Source of the DNA: Emydura subglobosa | Lineage: Eukaryota; Chordata; Testudines; Chelidae | Assembly: GCA_007922225.1 (NCBI GenBank) | Contig: ML679961.1 | Coordinates: 78,420,798 to 78,484,797, forward strand | Direction of reading: 5' to 3' | Length of the DNA stretch: 64,000 nt | Shown here: positions 55,914 through 64,000 of the stretch, piece by piece | Numbering within the stretch: position 1 is the first letter of the stretch | Layout: every line of letters begins with the position of its first letter | The notes under the pieces: generated by a model | Database searches by the model: none | What the model was told of the DNA's origin: nothing | What the model saw: the letters and a program-made list of their open reading frames with translations, nothing else | Translations under genes and position numbers: made by a program

Positions 55914-58112
55914 CCCTTCATGCCTAGTTTAAAACTTTACTATAAATAAGGAAGGAGCATGAAGGCTCCAGATATCTGTAAATCATTTTATTACTATTAC
56001 TTTATATATTGTAAAGTGAATGTAAAGTATCACTTCCAGATACAGCAGTAAAGAAAGTAAATTAAAATATTTTAATCAGTCCTTCTGAAATGGAAGAGCC
56101 TGCACAAGTCAAAACAGAGAGCTACTGTGCAGTTAATGACTGATCCTAAGTAGACTGAAGAGACTGTAAAAAATGCAAATTCCTGCACACTATATTATCA
56201 CTTTCCTCAGACAGATAATTATATACCAAAAAACTATACAAAAATGTTAAGGTTGCAAAGTCAAAAACTCAAAAATTAGCAAATACCAGTCTTAAGGTTG
56301 TCTGTGTACCTTTTATTCAGCTTCCTTGTGCATATGCATTATGATGTAGTCTTTAATTACATGATTACTAAACATCTTCCAAATTCTGCAACAAATGAGG
56401 CACTACTTTCACTACACTACCTTGATTCATCTCCTTATTGGCATCCTGTGCACTGGGGGAGGGGGGTCTTATGGAAAAAATTTTATTAAGTAATTAAGTA
56501 CTTTATCACAATGCATTTGCAAAAGCAGGCTGAATGTTCTTTTACTGACGTTGTGTTGTGTATAATTTTCTAGGTTTTTAAAACAGCTAACTGAAAAACA
56601 CCAGAAAATTCCATCATATGGAACCTCACTGATTCCTACAGAGGTTATCAGTAGCATTGGAACCTGTAGATCCACAGCACAGATCTCTGCCACTCTTATG
56701 CTTATTGGCAGAACTCAGAGGAATGGTGAGACCCAGAAATCCTGGGACTGTAGTATAGTGGTTACAGACCCTCCTATCCCCTTTGGCCTGTCTTTGGTCC
56801 ACTCTCTCTTCTCCCAGTTTCTCATCTAAGTTCTGTTCCTCCACTACCTTAGCGTGTTCCAGTCCTCACTATCTGCCCTTGGCATCATGTCCCAATGTCC
56901 CAACATCCCCCGAAAGCCCAGCTCTTCACTCTGCATTCCAATCAAGCTGCTTCCTTCTTGCTGCTCCCTGGGACCACAATAGTAGTAGTCAGGCTGGTCC
57001 AGATACAATCAACCTTATCTGAAATAAGCTAACACCTGGAGTTATCATGCTAATTTACTTGTGGGTTTATAAGTAAAATTTAGAATGCCAGTTCAATCAT
57101 ACCATATTCTATCTCATGGTCTTTTGAAATTAAATTACTACTAGTGAGTAAAAACTCAAGGGGCAGTAAATTCTAATAAGAAAATCCATAGAGCTTGTGC
57201 AAAAGAAACTTGGCCAACTAACATTTTTAGCTCTTTGGAATTACTTCATCTTATTAGCAGAAGAAAATTAAGATATCTGGGTTTGTTGGGGGTATTTTTG
57301 GTGAATAAACAAGCATGTTAGGAACCACTTGTTTAGAAGGTCTAGAAAGATAATTATTTAATTACTTCATTTCTAGAGATATTGGACACATTTAGGTCTC
57401 ATGAAATACAATTATTGAACTTTGTTTCTATAAACAATAGATTAAGACTTCTATGCCTTAGAATCCTCATTCTAAAGCACCCAAATATATTGTATTTTCT
57501 TTAGAGCTGCACTGTGTATTTGTATTTATTTACAGTCCAGCTGTAAATACAGTTTCCATGTTTGGAACAAATGGAGATGTGTCAGCAATAAATCTACTCA
57601 CACTCTAATGTTCGCTTTAGAAAAATAACTGATACCCTTTAAAGCATATGATTTACACCTCAAAAGAGATTAGATTAATCTGAATTGGCAAAGTTTTTGA
57701 AATTTTAGATCCATACATTCTACCATGTCAACACCTTCTGCTCTATGTGCATCTGAATTAAATGCCAAATGTGTGCATCTAAATTTGTCATGCCAAATGA
57801 GGAATTTTTTAAGGTAAATTTTAATAGTATCAGACTCCACAATTATGCATATAAAAAAAGAAGTGTTAAAATAAATGTATATTTATAAAAGTTGCACCAC
57901 TAATGTAATATTGACCTTGTGCCACAAGAAATAATTAAAGCTACATCTTTTATTATATACGGTAGTTGAAAATTGTGATTTAATAGTAAAAACAATGAGA
58001 ATTTTCTAGCACCACCCCTTTTATCCACCTACCCCATTGTTATCTATGTCCTTCGATATGCTTTTGTTACCTCCTATATATGTTTCCTATTTGCTGTATC
58101 ATTTCTACCAAC
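55914..58112. other. Intergenic, no gene seen
   Basis: AT-rich. Short frames near 56470-57020 have no family features. No named repeat recognised. Confidence 0.5.
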
Positions 58113-58230
58113 TGCATCTGATGAAGCTTAGGAAAGCTTATGCCTGCTGAAATTAAATTTGTTAGTTTTTAAAGTGCTACAGAATTCTCGTCGTTTTTGC
58201 TATATACAGACTAACACGGCTACCCCTCTG
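58113..58230 (-). repeat. Vertebrate interspersed repeat (GATGAAG...CACGGCTACC type)
   Basis: 'gcatctgatgaagcttagga', 'aagcttatgcctgctgaaat', 'ttgttagtttttaaagtgc' and 'acagactaacacggctaccc' form an ordered pattern I recognise as a widespread reptile repeat. I cannot give its formal name with confidence. Orientation is assigned by convention only. Confidence 0.6.
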
Positions 58231-58540
58231 GATTTAATAGTAGTTATTTTTCCAAGTTTTTTCCTGAAATACAATACAGTACTGCAGTACATTTATTCTA
58301 AATGCCCTGTTGAAATTTTTTATTAGTTTTAATTCTTACATATTGCAGTCTATTTAAAAGGGAATGGTGGAGATTTGAATGAACAGCATTTTCTGGAGAT
58401 GAAGATGATGGTTATCAGCATTGGGTTGGGACTCCTTATCATTGTAACTACCTCCCAAAACAATTTCCATCATGATTATATTGATAATTCTTTATGTTTG
58501 TTCTATAAATATTCTTTAGCGTTATAGTTAAAAATATATG

Positions 58541-58930
58541 GGCACATAGGAATTGCCATACTGGATCAGACTAGTCCATCTAATCTATATGCGATCTCTG
58601 ACAGTGACCAGTACCAGACGTTCCAGAGGAAAGTGTCAGAACCTTGCAGTAGGCAGTTAGGGAGTATTCTGCCCTCAACATTCAGTCTCATCCTGAGCGC
58701 TAATAGTTAGAGATTGGCTTAAGCCTTGAGGTTTTAATATCCATTCAACATTTTTAAAATATTTTTAATTATGATAACTGGATATTCTTGATATCCATAT
58801 AAATATCCAATCCCTTTCTGTATTTTACTAAGTTCTGGGCCTCAGCAGTTTCATGTGGCAATGAATTCTACAATCTATTTATACGTTGTGTGCAAAAAAA
58901 AACATCAGCTCTTTTTAGTATTTTTCATTT
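58541..58930 (-). mobile_element. CR1 LINE 3' fragment, minus strand
   Basis: 'ggcacataggaattgccata', 'ctggatcagactagtccatc' and 'tgacagtgaccagtaccaga' are the antisense CR1 3' end; 'gtggcaatgaattctacaat' and 'atacgttgtgtgcaaaaa' are the start of the C-terminal ORF2 region. Degraded. Confidence 0.75.
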
Positions 58931-58937
58931 CAATATT

Positions 58938-59046
58938 AAAGGTCTGATTTTCCACTCCATCACCCCAGTTTCATGCCAGTGTATTGCCACTGGCTGAAGT
59001 TACACTAGGATAAGACTGGAATCACAGCATGGAGAATCAGACCTTT
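58938..59046. repeat. Hairpin element with AAAGGTCTGATT ends
   Basis: 'aaaggtctgattttcca' at the left and 'tggagaatcagaccttt' at the right are inverted copies across a 109-bp element containing 'ccagtgtattgccactgg'. MITE-like and non-coding. It abuts the CR1 fragment on its left. Confidence 0.75.
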
Positions 59047-60928
59047 AGGAAAGTACAGTGTTGAGTGCTACTCTGGAGAAGGGGATAGATTGTGTAGGGA
59101 GCAAAGTGCACAATAGAGTTCCATGGCAGTTTTTCCATTCTGGATAGTGCTGCTTGCAGACTAGATATTAAAGGCCACAATTTTCAGACTGGTGAGTTTA
59201 ACATTAGGTACCAAAATTAATGTGGCCTGATTTTCAATGGTGCAGAGCAGCCTCATTACCTACTGAAGTCGGTGAGAACTTTGGGAACTCAGCACTTTTG
59301 AAAATTAGGCCACTTATTTAGATGCCTAACTTTAGGCACACATATTTGCAAAAGTTGGCCTTAGTAACAGCTGGGAACAGAATTCAAGGTTCCTGTGCCT
59401 TAATCACAAGACCATTCTTCCTCTGAATGGTAATGATATCTTACATTCTTACAGTACCTTTCATCCCAAGGTTCCCAAAGCACTTTATAACTACTGAATT
59501 TACATATTGCTCCACTGAAATGCAGCCACCTGTGGAGTGGGGTTTGTGAATCAGTTAATGCATATACAACAGTGTGGGAAGGGGAAAGGACTCACCAAGC
59601 TCCTCTGAGACATAACTAAGAGCGTGAGGTAAAAACACAGATTTTGGAAGCTTTTCATTAACTTGGAAATAGTAGTACTTGGAATTGCATTCTTAGCTGA
59701 GATGTGTGAAAGCTGAAAATTAGGCCATACTAATTACATACTGATGCTAAAACTGCATGCTATAAAGTTTGTTTGAAATTGTTCTGTGGCATTTCATGTA
59801 CCCATGTAAGTAACAAATATGCATGCTAGCATTTTGCACACACATTTTGGCATCTCAAAATTAAGTTGACAAGATTTCTGGGTGCATTATAGGAGCAGCA
59901 TGTAGCTTTTGTCTTGAAAAGGTAGAAAGCACCACTTCATTCATAGAGAATTTGCTCTGCAACTAAGACTGGGTTACTGTACAGTTTGACACTAGATATA
60001 ATCAAAATGACAATTATTGTTTGTAACATAATTTCAAATTAAGTTGCACATCTTTAGCAAAATGTTTAGGTAGAACAGAGATTAAATTATGCCTATCTAG
60101 GCTTTGTACCATATAGGATCAATACCAGCATATTTTACTGCATTATTTAAATATTGTATATAACCAAAAATTTAATCTTCAGAATGCCAGGGAATGATAA
60201 ACATTGCATGGAATCTTTTTTGAATGTAGGAACTGTGAGTCAGCAGCCCTTTAATTTTTTTAGTTGCTGCTATTGTTCCAGCAGCAAGCTTTACTGCTAT
60301 TGTCCAGTGTTTGTCCAGCTCACGTTTACTGGACTGTGGGAACGGATTAGGGTTTCATGGCTTTTTTTTTTCCTTCTTGCATAAACTCTTGATCAAAGAC
60401 ATTCCTTGGATGACAAAACACTGTATACTGTGTCACACAGTCCTGACCAGACTGCACGAACGGTAGTTTAAAAACACATGCCTACATTGTTCTCTAACTG
60501 GCATTTTTTACAATATATATGTGCGGACACACTGAATTTTTTGAGACCCATTTTAACTCTTAAAAAAAAACAAACCCCACTCATTCATGGTGAACAATTG
60601 CCAGCTTTTTAAAACTTAAAAATATTGGGAAGCTAGATTCTTCATTATCCAATGCAAATAACAGTTCTATCTGAATAGATAATGGTGCCGTTTTTAAAAT
60701 AATTTAAAATAAGCTGCTGTGTATTTTCTGCCTGGTCTGTGAGTTTTCAATTTGGGTCAAACTCATTTTGAACCTGGATTGGCTTGACACATCTTTCCAG
60801 TACTACCTATCTAGAATAGCTAAGTAGCATGGAGACTAGAGCATGAGTGGAATTCAGGATGGGGGTGAGGCAGGTCAAAGATGGGGAAGAATGGAAGACA
60901 GACACCAGGTTATATAAATTAAAGTGCT
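59047..60928. other. Intergenic, no gene seen
   Basis: A degraded 'attttcaaaa' repeat is visible at about 59170-59340 ('ggcctgattttcaatggtgc' ... 'ttttgaaaattaggcc'). An old repeat word, 'cctttcatcccaaggttccc', is near 59457. Otherwise nothing recognised. Confidence 0.5.
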
Positions 60929-60995
60929 GGGCCAGATCCTCAGTAATTATAATTGATGGAGATATGAGAATTTATATCAGCTGAGAATCTGGCCC
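60929..60995. repeat. Short hairpin (MITE-like) element
   Basis: 'gggccagatcctcag' and 'ctgagaatctggccc' are inverted ends of a 67-bp element. It is a sister copy of the one at 14884-14953. Confidence 0.75.
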
Positions 60996-61249
60996 ATGAT
61001 ACCTGTATAATAACATTTTTATTTTGTACAAGGTCTTTTGAACAAATTATATCACAACAACACGCTTTACAGGAATCAAATATTGTTAGAGAGAGAAATA
61101 GTAACTGAGCAAGAGAGAAATTAAGGGTTATAAATGAAAGAATAAAGAGGGTCGTTTCAGGTGAGATTTGAACACAGAATCAATAAGATAGGGAAGCTTT
61201 TTCAAATATCATGAGGTTCAGGGGAAGATTGCACCTTCAGGAACCACGT

Positions 61250-62892
61250 GTCTGATCCCAAGAATCAGCTCAAGTCAGGAAACTAGGAGGCCAGGACCAG
61301 GAGACGAGTAGGTAGCGCTGAGTGAGTTGTCCAAAGCAGGGTGGATCCCAGTTGTACAGATAACTTCCTGTTCCTCCTTTTGGCTTACATAAGGGGAATG
61401 GGCCAACCAGGAGCTCTGGAGTTTCACCAATTGGGACCTAGGGGGCAAGCCTCCTATCTGAGGTGGGCTTCAAGGAGTCCTAGTTATATCTGATGCTAGC
61501 AAGCTGTTGGATGGCAAACTAGAGCCTGATGATGCCTCCTACAGACCCAGGTTCAAGACCTTAAGGTCATGATCACCCTGTACCCTAGCAGTGCCCTGTA
61601 GGTGATGTTGGTCCAGGCTTCTTGGGATGGCTCTCATGGAAAGTCCCTACCTGGATGGGGAGCATAAACATTTTCCACCAGCTCCCAGGTGTGTTCCTCA
61701 GGGCTATAGCCCAGCCAGTCAATTAGATACCACAGCCTATTTCGTTTACATTTGAAGTCTAAGTCTTTGTGAATGATGTATTCTTTGTGGCCCGGTACTT
61801 GCACTGGCAGGGGAAGTGGTTGGGTCATATGGGAAAATGAGTTCACTGAGTATGGTTTTAGGTCTGATACATGGAACACTGGGTAGATTCTAAGGGTTTG
61901 GGGTAGGTGGAGCTCAAAGGGAACTGGATTAATTTGTTGCTTGATGCTCTAGGGGTCGAGGAATTGGTAGTCAAACTTATGAGAGGGTCTATCCTTGTGA
62001 AGGTGCTCTGTTGGGAGCTATACCTTTTTATTCCACCGAATAGGTGGGGCCCTGCTGACAACACCAATCTGCATACCATTTGTAATCAGTTTTGCTTTTC
62101 AGCGTGCCTCCTCACTTCCTCCTGGATTTGATGGATCCATTGTACCCAATCCAAGGCAGTCAGGTTAGAAGAAGTCTGGGGTATTTTGGGATGAAATTGC
62201 AGGGGTACTCATGGTTGGCAAAAAAAGGGCTTTGACCATGGCTGTGTGGTCTGCGTTACTGTATGGAAACTCTGGGTAGAGTTAAAGCGAGGACCAATCA
62301 TCCTGGTGATAAATGAGATAGCATTGTAGATACCTTTCATGGATCTGAATCTCTCTCTATTCAACCATTCAACTGGGGATGGTAGGTGGAGGGTAGATAG
62401 GTGTGTGTGTGTGGACCCCTAGTAAGTACGGGGTCTCACACCAGAACTGGGAAATTAATTGTGGCCCTCAGTTGGAGGTAACATAATCTGGAAGGCCATG
62501 GAGACAGACTATGTGGTTTATCCATAACTGGGCGGTTTCCTCAGCAAAAAGATAGATCAGTGCAGGGAATGAAGCAGCCATCTTGGTCAAGTGGTCTACC
62601 ATGGTGAGAATCATCATGAATCCATTGGATTCTGGTGGCTGCATGATGAAATCTAAGGTGATAGCTGCCCAGGGTTGGAGAAGACTATAGGATTTGTGGC
62701 ATGATGCCTTCCTGGGGGTGCATACATTGCAGGAAACAATGAATACCTGGATTGGGGGAAAATTTGGGGCAACCAGAAGAGGCGGGAATATAGTTGTTGA
62801 GTTTTAGAATGCCCAAACTGTCCTGCCATAGGTGAGTCTTGACATAACTGTAGGGCCATCTACAGTTCTTACAGGACCCAGGGAAGGTAAAT
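61250..62892 (-). mobile_element. Decayed chromodomain Ty3/gypsy element (integrase region)
   Basis: Read on the minus strand from 62892 down: a degraded integrase zinc-binding segment (CQDSPMAGQFGHSKTQQLYS, about 62850-62790); a catalytic-core start with TLDFI (about 62655) and MVDHLTKM; a second catalytic position lost, where the expected SD-R-G is read as SN-stop-G (TGA at 62468-62470); WINHIVCLHGLPDYV; and finally a chromodomain at about 61830-61650 (KEYIIHKDLD, RLWYLIDWLGYSPEEHTWEL). Several frameshifts and stops make it inactive. Gag, protease and RT are not visible. The region 61250-61630 may include 3' LTR remnants. Confidence 0.8.
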
Positions 62893-63596
62893 ACATAAAA
62901 TAACATAAGAAGGCCATACTAGGTCAGACCTATAGTCCATTTAGCCCATTATACTGTCTTCTGAGTCTTCTGTCAATGCCAGATGCTTCAAAGAATGAAT
63001 ATAACAGCAATCATCAAGTGATCCGTCCCCTGTCGTCCAGTCCCAGCATCTGGCAGTCAGAGACTTAGGGACACCCAGAGCATGGTGTTGCATCCCTGAC
63101 CATCTTGGCTAATAGCCATTGATGTATCTATCTTCCAGGAGCGTACCTAATTCTTTTCTGAATTCAGTTATAGTTTTGGCCTTCACAACTTCCTCTGGCA
63201 ATGAATTACATAGGTTGACTGCGTTGTGTGAAGAAGTACTTGCTTTTGTTTGTTTTAAACTTGTTGCCTATTACTTTCATCGGGTGACCCCTAGTTCTTG
63301 TGTTATATGAAGTGGTAAATAATACTTACATATTCACTTTCTACACATCATTCATGATTTTATAGACCTCTTTAATCCCCCCTTAGTGGTCTCTTTTCCA
63401 AGTTGAGTAGTCCCAATCTTTCAATCTGTCCTCATATGGAAGCTATTCCGTTCATGTAATCATTTTTGTTGCTCTTCTCTGTACATTTTCCATTTCCAAT
63501 ATATCCTTTTTGAAATGGAGTGACCAGAACTGCACACAGTATTCAAAGGGTGGGCATACCATAGATTTATATAGTGACATTCTGATATTTACTGTC
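62893..63596 (-). mobile_element. CR1 LINE, antisense, interrupted by an LTR
   Basis: Starts with 'taacataagaaggccatac' and follows the antisense CR1 order: 'tgatccgtcccctgtcgtcc', 'ttggctaatagccattgatg', 'ggcaatgaattacataggtt', 'atagacctctttaatcccc', 'atagatttatatagtgacat', 'tctgatatttactgtc'. It breaks off exactly where TGTGACATTC of the next element begins. In complete copies the text continues into 'ttattatctatccc', which is absent here. Confidence 0.85.
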
Positions 63597-64000
63597 TGTG
63601 ACATTCTGTACCCCATGTACACCCTTATGGTGTGATTTATGTATCATTCATCTTTACCCTTACCGTGTAACTGTGTATTGTCTGATGCAAAGTATGCCAT
63701 GTAAGGTGTTTTGGAATGCTCGTGACATACGGAACATTATTGTTATGGTAGCATGTTTCCTGCAATGTCATATATATGTACGGATATGAAACTCTCCTAT
63801 GTCATATTCCCAAATGTGTGTCTCACATGGATTGAATAGATACAGACAAACAAAAAGCTGTGTTTCCACACCCCACAGAGGCATGCATACAGGAACAATG
63901 GACTGGCCTAAGCGCCTTTGAGCACTTTGGCTCAAGAGGGAAAAATCACGCCCATTGTTGGATCTGACGCCAGGGGGATCAGCACTGGGAGTCTATCCTA
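63597..64000 (+). mobile_element. LTR (partial, runs off the window), inserted in CR1
   Basis: Begins TGTGACATTCTG at the precise point where the CR1 reading stops and continues non-CR1 to the window end. The TG start and clean junction mark an LTR boundary. The preceding five bases are CTGTC, the expected left target duplication. Length, class and whether internal genes follow cannot be seen. Confidence 0.55.

Noticed and set aside
51600..64000. CCND1 coding exons on the minus strand
   Set aside because: Expected nearby and convergent with LTO1, but no cyclin-box sequence is visible. The gene probably lies beyond the right edge.

Overview
This is vertebrate nuclear DNA, most likely from a turtle (a crocodilian is the main alternative). 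It is AT-rich, its genes have GT-AG introns, and it is crowded with CR1 LINE fragments, ancient MIR SINEs, short inverted-repeat (MITE-like) elements of types I associate with turtles, solo LTRs and a decayed chromodomain Ty3/gypsy element. No bacterial, plasmid, phage or CRISPR feature is present. Species assignment is inference; I ran no search.

Two protein-coding genes are supported, both on the + strand. FGF19 (coding exons 25743-25977, 26273-26376, 29939-30271) encodes a secreted endocrine FGF of about 223 residues. LTO1/ORAOV1 (coding exons 43972-44039, 45686-45791, 47761-47831, 50959-51076, 51469-51537) encodes a 143-residue deca-GX3 protein that acts with YAE1 in Fe-S loading of ABCE1. 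Order and orientation match the conserved vertebrate FGF3-FGF4-FGF19-LTO1-CCND1 block. FGF4 should lie left of the window and CCND1, convergent, to the right.

The most interesting feature is a second copy of FGF19 exon 3 inside intron 2 (27132-27368). It keeps its splice acceptor and the flanking intron, an open frame in the correct phase, and 45 of 62 aligned residues. It then diverges to an early stop, losing the Klotho-binding tail, and is followed by its own AATAAA and a GT-rich tract. It is either a young decaying tandem exon duplication or an alternative terminal exon. I find no other candidate for a new system.

Layout: 1-25.5 kb is intergenic with CR1, MIR and MITE remnants, including a CR1 inside a MIR and a CR1 inside an older CR1. 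25.5-31.2 kb is FGF19. 31.2-43.2 kb is intergenic with a 5S-rRNA-derived fragment, a solo LTR, a MITE and a 1.9-kb CR1. 43.2-51.6 kb is the CpG-island promoter and body of LTO1. 51.6-64 kb is intergenic with a second solo LTR, a 1.06-kb terminal-inverted-repeat element containing tRNA-like segments, and a gypsy/CR1/LTR nest at the right edge.
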